In this document: in pieces, positions 27,240 to 35,201 of the stretch
Position numbering within the stretch: position 1 is the stretch's first letter
Layout: each line of letters starts with the position of its first letter
Origin: Brevundimonas guildfordensis
GTDB taxonomy: Bacteria > Pseudomonadota > Alphaproteobacteria > Caulobacterales > Caulobacteraceae
DNA: 64,000 bases
NCBI RefSeq assembly: GCF_014836405.1
Contig: NZ_JACSQU010000001.1
Coordinates: forward strand, 1 to 64,000
Direction: 5' to 3'
Made by a program: the position numbers and the translations under genes
Notes under the pieces: model-generated
Seen by the model: the letters and a program-made list of their open reading frames with translations, nothing else
Databases searched by the model: none
Told to the model about the DNA's origin: nothing

Positions 27240-28025
27240 ATGACCACGACCGGCATGACCCTGGACTGGGACGGCCAGATCGCCATCCTGCGGATGGACG
27301 ACCCTGCGACCTTGAACGCCGTCACCCTGGCCTCCATCGAGACCTTCAGCGACCTGCTGGACGAAGCCGCCGGACGGGCCCGCGCCATGATCCTGACCGG
27401 CGCCGGTCGCGCCTTCTGCTCGGGCGCCAATATCGGCATGGGCATGGAAGGTCGGATGGAGGGCGCGGATTACGACGCCGGCGAAACCCTGGACACCCAT
27501 ATCAATCCGCTGATGACGCGGTTGCGCAACCTGCCCATGCCGTGGATCACCGCCGTCAACGGCGCCGCCGCCGGCGTAGGGGCGTCTCTGGCGTTGGCGG
27601 GCGATATGATCATCGCCGGCGAGAGCGCCTTCTTTCTTCAGGCGTTTTCGCGGATCGGCCTGTCGCCCGACGGCGGCTCTTCGCACCTGCTGGTCCGCAC
27701 CGTGGGACGGGCGCGGGCGACGGAGTTGATGATGCTGGGCGAGCGCCTGCCGGCGGCGAAAGCGCTGGAATGGGGTCTGATCAACCGCGTCGTCCCCGAT
27801 GCCGAATTGACCGAGGCCGCTTTGGCTTTGGCGCAGCGACTGGCGAACGGCGCCTATTCCCAGCGGCTGATCCGCCAGCTGGCGTGGTCGGCGGTCGACG
27901 CCGATTGGGAGACGGCCCTGGCCGAAGAGCGCGCCGCCCAGCGCACGGCTGGCCGTAGCGCCGATCACCGTGAAGGCGTTCGCGCCTTCATGGAAAAGCG
28001 CCCGACCGCCTTTACCGGCGCCTAA
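27240..28025 (+). CDS. Crotonase-fold enoyl-CoA hydratase/isomerase, PaaG-like
   Basis: An ATG at 27225 is also in frame, but the one at 27240 has GAGAAG 8 bp upstream and is preferred, giving 261 residues. The fold is clear (LTGAGRAFCSGANIG for the oxyanion hole, VNGAAAGVGASLALAGD). The two hydratase glutamates are not at their usual places: the first reads GASLALAGD, the second region reads QAFSRIGLSPDGGSS, with an Asp as in PaaG-type isomerases. It may therefore shift a double bond or open a ring rather than add water. It lies directly before a second crotonase. Confidence 0.82.
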   Translation: MTTTGMTLDWDGQIAILRMDDPATLNAVTLASIETFSDLLDEAAGRARAMILTGAGRAFCSGANIGMGMEGRMEGADYDAGETLDTHINPLMTRLRNLPMPWITAVNGAAAGVGASLALAGDMIIAGESAFFLQAFSRIGLSPDGGSSHLLVRTVGRARATELMMLGERLPAAKALEWGLINRVVPDAELTEAALALAQRLANGAYSQRLIRQLAWSAVDADWETALAEERAAQRTAGRSADHREGVRAFMEKRPTAFTGA

Positions 28026-28054
28026 GGCGCCTCCCGCATCAGTCGAGTAGGCTT

Positions 28055-28939
28055 ATGACTTACAACACCATTCGCTACGAGGTCGAAGACGGGGTCGCCC
28101 TGATCACCCTGTCACGCCCGGACAAGCTGAACGCCTTCACGCCCGAGATGATGCGGGAAATGATCGACGCCGTGGATCGAACCGACGCCGATGACGCGGT
28201 GAGGGCGGTGATCTTTACCGGCGAGGGGCGAGCCTATTGCGCCGGCGCCGACCTTTCGGCCGGAACCCGGGGTTTCGTCGACGAGAGCCAGCAGTCGCTG
28301 ATGAACACCGACGGTTCGGTCAACTACAGCTCTGAGGCGGCCCGCGACGGCGGCGGCCTGCTGACCCTGCGCCTGTTTGAGTCCAGGAAGCCGCTGATCG
28401 GCGCCATCAACGGCGCCGCCGTGGGCATCGGCGTCACCATGACGCTGCCGATGGATATCCGCCTGGCCAGCGAAGCCGCGCGTTTCGGCTTTGTCTTCAC
28501 GCGCCGGGGCATTGTGCCCGAGGCGGCCTCGTCCTGGTTCCTGCCGCGTGTGGTCGGGGTCTCGAAGGCGTTGGAGTGGTGCTACAGCGGCCGGGTGTTC
28601 GACGCTCAGGAAGCTCTGGACGGCGGACTTGTACGTTCGATCCATGCGCCCGAGAACCTGTTGCCCGCGGCTCGGGCTATCGCGCGCGAGATCGTGGAGA
28701 ACACGGCGCCGGTCTCGGTCGCACTAACCCGACAGATGCTGTGGCGGGGCCTGGGCCAGAGCCATCCGATGGAGGCTCACCGCATCGACAGCCGCGCCAT
28801 CCTCTCGCGCACCGCCAGCGCCGACGCCGCCGAGGGCGTCGCCTCCTTCCTCGAAAAGCGGCCTGCTGCCTATCCGGACGCGGTTTCAAAGGACATGCCG
28901 GATTTCTACCCGTGGTGGGATGACCAGCCCTACCGCTGA
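28055..28939 (+). CDS. Enoyl-CoA hydratase/isomerase family protein
   Basis: The 294-residue product has crotonase motifs IFTGEGRAYCAGADLS and AINGAAVGIGVTMTLPMD, and VFTRRGIVPEAASSW, where the single acidic residue Glu is retained in the second catalytic region. The first catalytic Glu is replaced (VGIGVTMTLPMD). The C-terminus is longer than usual (PDFYPWWDDQPYR). This subgroup is often annotated as enoyl-CoA hydratase without a tested activity. It follows another crotonase by 29 bp and precedes an acyl-CoA dehydrogenase subunit by 15 bp, so the three likely act in sequence. Confidence 0.85.
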   Translation: MTYNTIRYEVEDGVALITLSRPDKLNAFTPEMMREMIDAVDRTDADDAVRAVIFTGEGRAYCAGADLSAGTRGFVDESQQSLMNTDGSVNYSSEAARDGGGLLTLRLFESRKPLIGAINGAAVGIGVTMTLPMDIRLASEAARFGFVFTRRGIVPEAASSWFLPRVVGVSKALEWCYSGRVFDAQEALDGGLVRSIHAPENLLPAARAIAREIVENTAPVSVALTRQMLWRGLGQSHPMEAHRIDSRAILSRTASADAAEGVASFLEKRPAAYPDAVSKDMPDFYPWWDDQPYR

Positions 28940-28954
28940 AGCGACGGAGCCGAC

Positions 28955-30100
28955 GTGGATTTCGACCTGACCAGCGAGCAGTCCCAACTGCGCGATAACC
29001 TCCGCCGCTATCTGGCCGAGGCCTATCCCTTTGCGGCTTATAATGACGCCAGTCGAAGCGGACCGGGCTGGATGCCGCCGATCTGGCGCGCATTGGCTCA
29101 GGACCTGGGTCTGTTGGGCGCAGCCCTGCCGGAAGAGGTGGGCGGTCAGGGGGGCGGCCCGGTTGAGGTGATGCTGATCGCGGGCGAGTTGGGCGCCGCC
29201 TTGGCTCTGGAGCCTTACGTCGAGACGGTGGTCACGTGCGGCGGCCTTCTGCGCGAGACCGGCGGGCCGGTCGCCCACGCTCTTTTGCGCCAGATCGTCG
29301 CCGGGGAGGCCGTCGCAGCCTTCGGCTGGGCCGAGCCGGCCGCGCGCCATGACTTCGCCGACGCAGCGACGACGGCCGTGGTCGAGGGCGACGGCTGGCG
29401 CCTGACCGGCGTGAAGTCGGTCGTGACTGCAGCCCCTTGGGCCGACCATCTGATCGTCACCGCGCGCACAGGCGGCGCGCCCGGCGACCGCGACGGCCTG
29501 TCGTTGTTCCTGGTAGATCCTGCTGCCGCGGGGGTGGAGCTGAAGGCCTATCCGACGATCGACGGACGCAGGGCGGCGGACATCGTGCTCAAGAATGTGC
29601 GATTGGAGGCCAGAGCATTGCTTGGCGAGACCGGGCAGGCCTTGCCGGTGGTCGAGAAGGTGGCTGACGAGGCTGTCGCCGCCCTGTCGGCCGAGGCGGT
29701 GGGGGTGCTGCGCCGCATGTTGCTCGATACGGTCGCCTACACCAGCCAGCGTCGCCAGTTCGGCAAGCCGTTATCAGAGATGCAGGTGCTTCAGCATCGT
29801 ATGGTCGACATGTTCATTCAGGTCGAGGCGGCGGACTCGGCCGTTCTTCTGGCCACCTTGAAGCTAAACTCGCCGGCGGCGGAGCGGATGCGCGCCGTTT
29901 CGGCCGCCAAGGTCACGGTGGGCGAGGCCTGCCGGTTCGTCGGCCAGAACGCCGTGCAACTGCATGGCGGCATGGGGATGACGGACGATCTGCCCCTGGG
30001 GCGCTATTTCAAGCGCGCCATGGCCATCGACGCCGAGTTCGGCGGCGAGGACCAACATCTGCAACGCTATGGATCGCTGGCGGCGGCTGCCTGTGCTTAA
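28955..30100 (+). CDS. Acyl-CoA dehydrogenase, small (non-catalytic-type) subunit
   Basis: The 381-residue product starts with GTG at 28955 (GGAG 5 bp upstream). It has the FAD-binding ACAD layout, ending RRQFGKPLSEMQVLQHRMVDM and AVQLHGGMGMTDDLPLGRYFKR. Aligned by eye with isovaleryl-CoA dehydrogenase, the helix-G catalytic Glu is Val (VADEAVAALSAEAVG), and no Glu is at the MCAD position. Such subunits (PimD- or FadE-like) pair with a Glu-bearing partner in alpha2beta2 enzymes. The best partner is the gene at 36152. The stop codon overlaps that of the convergent TetR gene. Confidence 0.85.
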   Translation: MDFDLTSEQSQLRDNLRRYLAEAYPFAAYNDASRSGPGWMPPIWRALAQDLGLLGAALPEEVGGQGGGPVEVMLIAGELGAALALEPYVETVVTCGGLLRETGGPVAHALLRQIVAGEAVAAFGWAEPAARHDFADAATTAVVEGDGWRLTGVKSVVTAAPWADHLIVTARTGGAPGDRDGLSLFLVDPAAAGVELKAYPTIDGRRAADIVLKNVRLEARALLGETGQALPVVEKVADEAVAALSAEAVGVLRRMLLDTVAYTSQRRQFGKPLSEMQVLQHRMVDMFIQVEAADSAVLLATLKLNSPAAERMRAVSAAKVTVGEACRFVGQNAVQLHGGMGMTDDLPLGRYFKRAMAIDAEFGGEDQHLQRYGSLAAAACA

Positions 30101-30759
30101 GCCGCCTTGCCCGACTTGATGACCGTGGCGGCGGTAGCGCCGGCCTTTTCGATGAGGAGGCCGGTCAGAACCATGTCCAGCAGGGTGTCGGTGTAGCGGC
30201 GACGCAGGTCATCGTCGATTTCATCAACGCCGAAGCAGTGGTGCAGGATATGCTGGCCGAAGAAGATGTGGTCGCAGGCCCCCAGGACGATGAAATAGAA
30301 CAACATCGGATCGATCTCGCGGATCCGGCCCTGCGCCACAGCTTCCTCGAGTAGGCGTCGCTGGGTCTCGGCCAGGGGCTTGGAGATGGTCTCGGCCACT
30401 TCTTTCGCGGTTTCCGGCGTCTGGAACATGGCGTGGATCAGCCGGTTCACGAACGGGTAACGGAAGTAGACGGTGATGATGCCCTTGATATGAAGCTTCA
30501 GCTTCTCCACCGGATCCAGGTCCATCTCGAGCAGTTCGCCCATCTGAATAAGAGCGCGGCCGAGGATTTCCTTGACCAACTCCATCATCAGGCCGTTCTT
30601 GCTGCCGAAGTAATACTTCACCAGGGCAGAGTTCAGCCCCGACTTCTGGGCAATCTCGCTCAGCGAGACCTCGATGGAGCCCCGCTCGCTCATCAGGGCC
30701 GCCGCGGCCTGCAGCAATTGCGCGCGGGACGAGGATTTTGTGGCTTCGACGTCGGTCAT
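30097..30759 (-). CDS. TetR-family regulator
   Basis: The frame is open much farther upstream, but the first in-family ATG is at 30759, giving 220 residues. The helix-turn-helix is VSLSEIAQKSGLNSALVKYY, followed by FGSKNGLM and a TetR C-terminal domain with aromatic, ligand-pocket-like segments (MLFYFIVLGACDHIFFGQHI). It ends against the acyl-CoA dehydrogenase gene. A perfect palindrome (30852-30868) and a matching half-site (30793-30806 region) lie 40-110 bp upstream; they differ from the island-wide motif, so this protein may regulate itself and the neighbouring racemase/SDR genes or answer to a different signal. Confidence 0.87.
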   Translation of the reverse strand: MTDVEATKSSSRAQLLQAAAALMSERGSIEVSLSEIAQKSGLNSALVKYYFGSKNGLMMELVKEILGRALIQMGELLEMDLDPVEKLKLHIKGIITVYFRYPFVNRLIHAMFQTPETAKEVAETISKPLAETQRRLLEEAVAQGRIREIDPMLFYFIVLGACDHIFFGQHILHHCFGVDEIDDDLRRRYTDTLLDMVLTGLLIEKAGATAATVIKSGKAA

Positions 30760-30836
30760 CGGTGAGTCCGTTCGATTTTGTCGCCACTTAAGCGGTTGGT
30801 TAGGTGGAACGTCAAGGTCAAGGTTTGCAGCACTTG

Positions 30837-31913
30837 CTAGATTCTTGAAAAACCTAACCCCGTTAGGTGCTTCTGGGTGGAAAGTCGCGGCGGGGCGCAG
30901 GGCGTCGCTGAGTAGCGGGGGGCTGGCGCCGGCTGAGGCGCGCCGTTGAGCTCGACAAAGGAGCCGCGCGCGACGTTGTGCGGGTGTTCGAGGGTTTCCG
31001 CCATGGAGAGCACAGGTGCAAAACAGGCGTCGGCGTCTTGCAGCAGCGCTATCCATTGATCGCGCGTGCGGGATTTGAACACTGCCGTCAGGCGGGCCTT
31101 CTGCTCGGGCCAGAGGGCTTGGTTCATCTGATCGTCGAACAGGGCGTCGTCGGCCAGACCTGTTCGCTCGCGCAGGCGCGCGTAGAACTGAGGTTCAATG
31201 GCGCCGAGGGCGATATGCAGGCCGTCGGCGGTCTCATAGGTGTCGTAGAAGGGGGCGCCGGTGTCGAGCAGGTTGACGCCGCGTTCGTCGCGCCAGGCCC
31301 CATGGGCGCGGAACCCCCACATCATGGCGGTCAGCAGCGCAGATCCGTCGGTCATGGCGCAATCGATGACCTGGCCCGGCCCGCCGGCCTTCACCGCGAG
31401 CAGGGCCGAGACGATCCCAAAAGCCAGCATCATGCCGCCGCCGCCGAAATCGCCGACCAGATTGACGGCCGGCGTCGGCTTTTCGCCCTGGCGGCCGCTC
31501 ATGCCCAGGGCGCCGGAGATGGCGATATAGTTGATGTCGTGCCCGGCCAGCGGGGCAAAGGGGCCTGTCTGGCCCCAGCCGGTCATGCGGCCGTAGATCA
31601 GCTTGGGATTGTCGGCCAAAAGCACGTCAGGGCCGAGCCCGAGCCGCTCCATCACGCCGGGGCGGAAGCCTTCGATCAGGGCGTCAGCGCTCCGGCACAG
31701 GGCGCGCAGCCGATCACGATCCGCCTCTGACTTGAGGTCCAGCGTCACGCACGTGCGCGATCGCAGCAGCGGGTCCAGCGGGTCGTGCACCGCGCCGGGA
31801 CGTTCGACCCGGATGACCTCGGCGCCATGGTCGGCCAACATCATGGCCGCGAAGGGCCCCGGCCCCAGGCTGGCCAGTTCGACGATCTTCAGTCCTGCGA
31901 GCGGTCCCTCCAT
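30837..31913 (-). CDS. Alpha-methylacyl-CoA racemase (CaiB/BaiF family)
   Basis: The 358-residue product matches Mycobacterium MCR along its length: PLAGLKIVELASLGPGPFAA, EGFRPGVMERLGLGP and TGWGQTGP. The two catalytic residues are conserved at near-identical positions, H125 in AGHDINYI and D155 in VGDFGGG. It epimerises 2-methylacyl-CoA esters so that the S isomer can enter the acyl-CoA dehydrogenase. Its presence says that a substrate or intermediate has a methyl branch next to the thioester, as in sterol side chains and acyclic or cyclic isoprenoids. It lies 5 bp after the SDR gene upstream. The last codons hold a palindrome that may serve the downstream TetR gene. Confidence 0.92.
   Translation of the reverse strand: MEGPLAGLKIVELASLGPGPFAAMMLADHGAEVIRVERPGAVHDPLDPLLRSRTCVTLDLKSEADRDRLRALCRSADALIEGFRPGVMERLGLGPDVLLADNPKLIYGRMTGWGQTGPFAPLAGHDINYIAISGALGMSGRQGEKPTPAVNLVGDFGGGGMMLAFGIVSALLAVKAGGPGQVIDCAMTDGSALLTAMMWGFRAHGAWRDERGVNLLDTGAPFYDTYETADGLHIALGAIEPQFYARLRERTGLADDALFDDQMNQALWPEQKARLTAVFKSRTRDQWIALLQDADACFAPVLSMAETLEHPHNVARGSFVELNGAPQPAPAPRYSATPCAPPRLSTQKHLTGLGFSRI
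30852..30868. promoter_or_regulatory. Perfect palindrome, candidate operator of the adjacent TetR gene
   Basis: ACCTAAC-CCC-GTTAGGT is a 7+3+7 perfect inverted repeat 93 bp upstream of the TetR start. It lies inside the last codons of the racemase gene. A second half-site, GGTTAGGT, lies at 30798-30805, between it and the TetR start. The sequence is unlike the TTAATC-N4-GATTAA family. Confidence 0.6.
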
Positions 31914-31918
31914 GGCGG

Positions 31919-32710
31919 TTACAGCGTCTGGCCGTCGTCGATGGTGAAGACCGAGCCGGTCACCTGGGCGCTGGCGTCGGAGCAGAGATAGAGCAGGGTG
32001 GCGTCCAGCGCGTCGGCGTCCATGAACCGGTGGCGCGGGAATTTGGCGAGCAGCGCCTGGCCGGTCCGCGATTCCGCCAGGCCTTCGGTCAGGTCGGTGT
32101 GCATGTACCCGGGCGCGATCGTGTTGACGTTCACGCCCTTTTCTGCCCAGTCACGGGCCAGTACGCGCCCCATCTGGGTGACGCCCGCCTTGGTCGCGCT
32201 GTAGGGCGCCAGGCCAGGCGAGACCTGCTGTCCGGTGATCGAGGAGATGATGACGATGCGGCCTCGGCCGCTCTGTTCAGAGCCATGCGCCATCATGCGC
32301 TTGGCCCCTTCGCGCACGGTCAGAAAGACGCCGCGCAGGTTGACGGCCACGACCCGATCGAACTCGGCGATGGGCAGGTCGACGGCGCGACCGATGCTGC
32401 TCAGGCCCGCATTGGCGACCACGCTGTCGACCTGACCGAAGGCGGCTTCGGCGGCGTCATAGGCGGCGATGGTCGAGGCCTCGTCAGCGACGTCCATGGC
32501 CACTGAGATTGCTTTCACGCCGTCCGCCTCAAGCTCGGTCTGAAGCTCCTGCAGCAGCGGCAGGCGGCGCGCGGCGAGCACGACCTGCGCGCCGCTGGCC
32601 CCCAGGATCTTGGCGAAGCGACGGCCGATGCCGGACGAGGCGCCGGTCACAAGCACGGTTCGCCCGCGCAGATCGAAGCCGGGGCGGATATTCGGGTTCA
32701 CTTCGGTCAT
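31919..32710 (-). CDS. Short-chain dehydrogenase/reductase
   Basis: A 263-residue classical SDR: VTGASSGIGRRFAK, NAG motif in VVANAGLSS, catalytic Ser in IISSITGQ and YSATK. AARR after the second strand favours NADP(H). It has an N-terminal extension of about 15 residues compared with minimal SDRs. It is the first gene of a two-gene minus-strand operon with the racemase and shares a divergent promoter region, with two operator candidates, with the MDR gene at 32965. Confidence 0.9.
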   Translation of the reverse strand: MTEVNPNIRPGFDLRGRTVLVTGASSGIGRRFAKILGASGAQVVLAARRLPLLQELQTELEADGVKAISVAMDVADEASTIAAYDAAEAAFGQVDSVVANAGLSSIGRAVDLPIAEFDRVVAVNLRGVFLTVREGAKRMMAHGSEQSGRGRIVIISSITGQQVSPGLAPYSATKAGVTQMGRVLARDWAEKGVNVNTIAPGYMHTDLTEGLAESRTGQALLAKFPRHRFMDADALDATLLYLCSDASAQVTGSVFTIDDGQTL

Positions 32711-32802
32711 GGAAGGCGACGCGTCTCCAAAAGTCGGGCGTCAGAGTGCGCGCCCTGCGCCCAAGCGGTGAAGGCCAATTTAGGCCCCGCCGCCGCCCAG
32801 CG

Positions 32803-32818
32803 TCAATCGGCCGATTAA
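32803..32818. promoter_or_regulatory. Operator candidate 4 of the TTAATC-N4-GATTAA family
   Basis: TCAATC-GGCC-GATTAA, 11 of 12 positions, with a palindromic GGCC spacer. It lies 93 bp upstream of the minus-strand SDR start, in a divergent 254-bp gap. Confidence 0.72.
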
Positions 32819-32867
32819 AATTCTGCGGCCCAGGCTTTGCAAAAGCGATCAGCGCGGATAGATCGAT

Positions 32868-32883
32868 TTAGTCATTCAGTTAA
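32868..32883. promoter_or_regulatory. Operator candidate 5 of the TTAATC-N4-GATTAA family (degenerate)
   Basis: TTAGTC-ATTC-AGTTAA, 9 of 12 positions. It is the second site in the gap between the divergent SDR and MDR genes, 82 bp before the MDR start, so each direction would have its own site. Confidence 0.5.
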
Positions 32884-32964
32884 AATGCGGGCGATCGATA
32901 TGCGGACGCCCCACCTCAACCCTCTGTTCCACGCCCGCAGACTGCGGGCGGCCAGGAGAGCTTC

Positions 32965-33990
32965 ATGACCCTGATCAATCGCAAGTGGATTCTGAAGCAG
33001 CGGCCCACGGCCTCGCTGGCGCCTGACGATCTGCAACTGGTCGAGGCCCCAGCGCCGGCCCCGGGCGGGGGCGAAGTCCTGATCCGCAACATCTACCTGT
33101 CGCTGGACCCGACCAACCGGATCTGGATGAGCGACCGCGAACAGTATCTGCCGCCGGTCGGTCTGGGCGATGTCATGCGCGGAACGACGCTGGGCGTGGT
33201 GGTCGAAAGCCGCTCGGATCGCTTCGCGCCCGGCGACATCGTTCTGCCCCCGGACGGCGGCTGGCAGCTCTATACGCTCGCAGACGCCAGCCAGACACGG
33301 CGGATCAAGGGGGAGCCGGGCGTGCCGCTTACGGCCTATCTGTCCGTGCTCGGGGTGACGGGCCTTACAGCCTATGTCGGCGTGATGGACATCTGCCGTC
33401 CCAAGGCGGGCGAGACCTTTGCGGTGACGGCGGGCGCGGGCGCGGTCGGCTCCGTGGCGGGGCAGATCGCCGCCATCCAGGGCGCGCGCGTCGTGGGCAT
33501 CGCCGGCGGTCCGGCCAAGACCGGCTGGCTGACGGGCGAACTCGGCTTCGACGGCGCCATCGATTACAAGGGCGAGGACGTCGGCGCTGCGCTGGATCGT
33601 CTCTGCCCCGACGGCATCGATTCCGCGTTTGAGAACGTCGGCGGACCAATCATGGACGCCGTTTATGAGCGCCTGAACACCGGCGGGCGCGTAGCGGTGT
33701 GCGGCCTGATCTCCAACTACAACGACGAGGGGCCGATCCCGGGGCCGACCGACTTCGGACGGATGCTGATGAAGCGGCTGACGGTCAGCGGCTTCATCGT
33801 GATCGACCATTTCCACCGCGCGCGCGACGCCTGGTCCGATATCTCCCGGTGGATCGCAGAGGGCCGACTGAAGTGGAAGGATCACGTCGTCGACGGGCTG
33901 GACAACGCTCCGGACGCCCTCGGCCTGCTGTTCACCGGCGCCAATGACGGCAAGCTGGTGGTTCGCATCTCTGAAGAGCCGGAGGCCTGA
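32965..33990 (+). CDS. NADP-dependent medium-chain reductase (MDR, PTGR/CurA-like)
   Basis: The 341-residue product belongs to the zinc-free MDR branch that includes leukotriene B4 dehydrogenase/prostaglandin reductase and CurA. It has LSLDPTNRIWMSD near the N-terminus, the nucleotide motif AGAGAVGSVAGQIA and FENVGGPIMDAV. These enzymes reduce the C=C bond of alpha,beta-unsaturated ketones or aldehydes. In this pathway it could reduce a ring enone. AGGAGA precedes the ATG. It is followed 2 bp later by an EthD-domain gene. Confidence 0.9.
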   Translation: MTLINRKWILKQRPTASLAPDDLQLVEAPAPAPGGGEVLIRNIYLSLDPTNRIWMSDREQYLPPVGLGDVMRGTTLGVVVESRSDRFAPGDIVLPPDGGWQLYTLADASQTRRIKGEPGVPLTAYLSVLGVTGLTAYVGVMDICRPKAGETFAVTAGAGAVGSVAGQIAAIQGARVVGIAGGPAKTGWLTGELGFDGAIDYKGEDVGAALDRLCPDGIDSAFENVGGPIMDAVYERLNTGGRVAVCGLISNYNDEGPIPGPTDFGRMLMKRLTVSGFIVIDHFHRARDAWSDISRWIAEGRLKWKDHVVDGLDNAPDALGLLFTGANDGKLVVRISEEPEA

Positions 33991-33992
33991 GC

Positions 33993-34373
33993 ATGATCAA
34001 GATCATCTTTTGCATCCGTAAGTTGCCGGGTCTGACGGACGCGGAATTCCAGCGCTACTGGCGCGAGGATCATGCGGACCTGGTGCGTCAGGCGGCCGGA
34101 CCGCTCAACATCCGCCGCTACGTTCAGAGCCACGCCTTTGCGGATCCCCGGGTGTCGCCGGCGATCGATGCGCGCGGCATCGAGGCGGCGCCCTATGACG
34201 GCATCGCCGAGCTGTGGTGGGATGATATCGACGCCATCCTGGCGGCGGGCGCCAGCAAGGAGGGGCGCGCGGCGGGGCGACGCCTGCTGGAGGACGAGAA
34301 GCGCTTTATCGATGTGAAGGCCTCGCCGCTGTTCTATGCGCGCGAGCACGAAATCATCGCGCTGAAGGATTGA
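33993..34373 (+). CDS. EthD-domain (dimeric alpha-beta barrel) protein
   Basis: The 126-residue product begins MIKIIFCIRKLPGLTDAEF and has the YWREDHADLVR and ELWWDDIDAI segments of EthD proteins. EthD itself accompanies the ether-degrading P450 EthABCD system; related ferredoxin-fold proteins act as small isomerases, decarboxylases or monooxygenases. Here it is translationally close to the MDR reductase. The exact activity is unknown. A GC-rich hairpin without a T-run lies after it at 34381-34414, between it and a convergent gene. Confidence 0.82.
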   Translation: MIKIIFCIRKLPGLTDAEFQRYWREDHADLVRQAAGPLNIRRYVQSHAFADPRVSPAIDARGIEAAPYDGIAELWWDDIDAILAAGASKEGRAAGRRLLEDEKRFIDVKASPLFYAREHEIIALKD

Positions 34374-34380
34374 GCCTCTT

Positions 34381-34414
34381 CGGCGACGGCGGGCCGTTTC
34401 CTCCGCTGTCGCCG
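34381..34414. terminator. Hairpin between convergent genes, possible bidirectional terminator
   Basis: A 12-bp stem with one G-T pair (34381-34392 with 34403-34414) spans the gap between the EthD gene and the convergent crotonase gene. No T-run follows on either side, so termination is uncertain. Confidence 0.35.
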
Positions 34415-34418
34415 CCCT

Positions 34419-35198
34419 TCAGGGCAGCCGATCCAGCGCTTCGTTGTCAGCGATAAAGCGGTCGAGGCGCGGACGGACCGCGGCATCTTCCTGCAGCAGC
34501 TGGGCGAAGGCGCGCACGCTCTGTTCGGCGTGGGCGCTGTCCGGCCGGGTGAGGCGCAGGATGGCGGCGACCGCGTGTGGGCTTCGTCCGCTCCAACGCG
34601 CGGCGACATCCGACGCCGCCTCCAGCGCGTCCGGTGCGACGGCGTCCACCAGGCCCTGAGCCAGCGCCGCCTCCGCCACGACGACTTCTCCGTCGAGGAT
34701 GAACAGCCGCGCCCGATGGGGTCCGATCAGGCGCGACAGGCGCTCTGGCCCGCCGGAGCCCGGGAAGATGTCAAGCCGGACCTCGGGCAGGCCGATCACC
34801 TCGACCGAGGCCTGGGCGATGCGCATGTGGCAGGCCAGAGCGATCTCGAAGCCGCCGCCCATGCACACGCCGTTGATGGCGGCGATGACCGGCTTGTCCG
34901 CGCCCTCGATCAGCCGCCCCAGGCGATCGAACGGGGCGCCGACGAAGCTGTCGGGTTGGATCGCGCCATCCGCCACCGCCTGCGCCGCGCGCGAGATCTG
35001 GGCGACGTCGGCGTGGCGGATGAAGACATCGTCCTGGCCTGTCAGAATGAGCGCCCGCGTGTCGGGATCGTCGAGCGCCGCCTGAACGACCTCGGCCAGC
35101 TGTGCGGCTCCGCCGTTGCTGATGAATCCGCCCGGCGCGTTGGCGTAGCGAATGACAGACACACCGGCGCGTCGCTCGAGGGTGACGGATGCAGCCAT
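34419..35198 (-). CDS. Enoyl-CoA hydratase with both catalytic glutamates
   Basis: The 259-residue crotonase has AAINGVCMGGGFEIALACH, with the first catalytic Glu, and GLPEVRLDIFPGSGG, with the second, so it should be a true hydratase of trans-2-enoyl-CoA. The oxyanion segment ILTGQDDVFIRHADV is unusual: the common AFCAGAD pattern is VFIRHAD here. It is the second gene of a minus-strand pair after an SDR, 3 bp apart, and both are divergent from the dehydrogenase subunit gene at 36152. Confidence 0.88.
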   Translation of the reverse strand: MAASVTLERRAGVSVIRYANAPGGFISNGGAAQLAEVVQAALDDPDTRALILTGQDDVFIRHADVAQISRAAQAVADGAIQPDSFVGAPFDRLGRLIEGADKPVIAAINGVCMGGGFEIALACHMRIAQASVEVIGLPEVRLDIFPGSGGPERLSRLIGPHRARLFILDGEVVVAEAALAQGLVDAVAPDALEAASDVAARWSGRSPHAVAAILRLTRPDSAHAEQSVRAFAQLLQEDAAVRPRLDRFIADNEALDRLP

Positions 35199-35201
35199 GG
35201 C

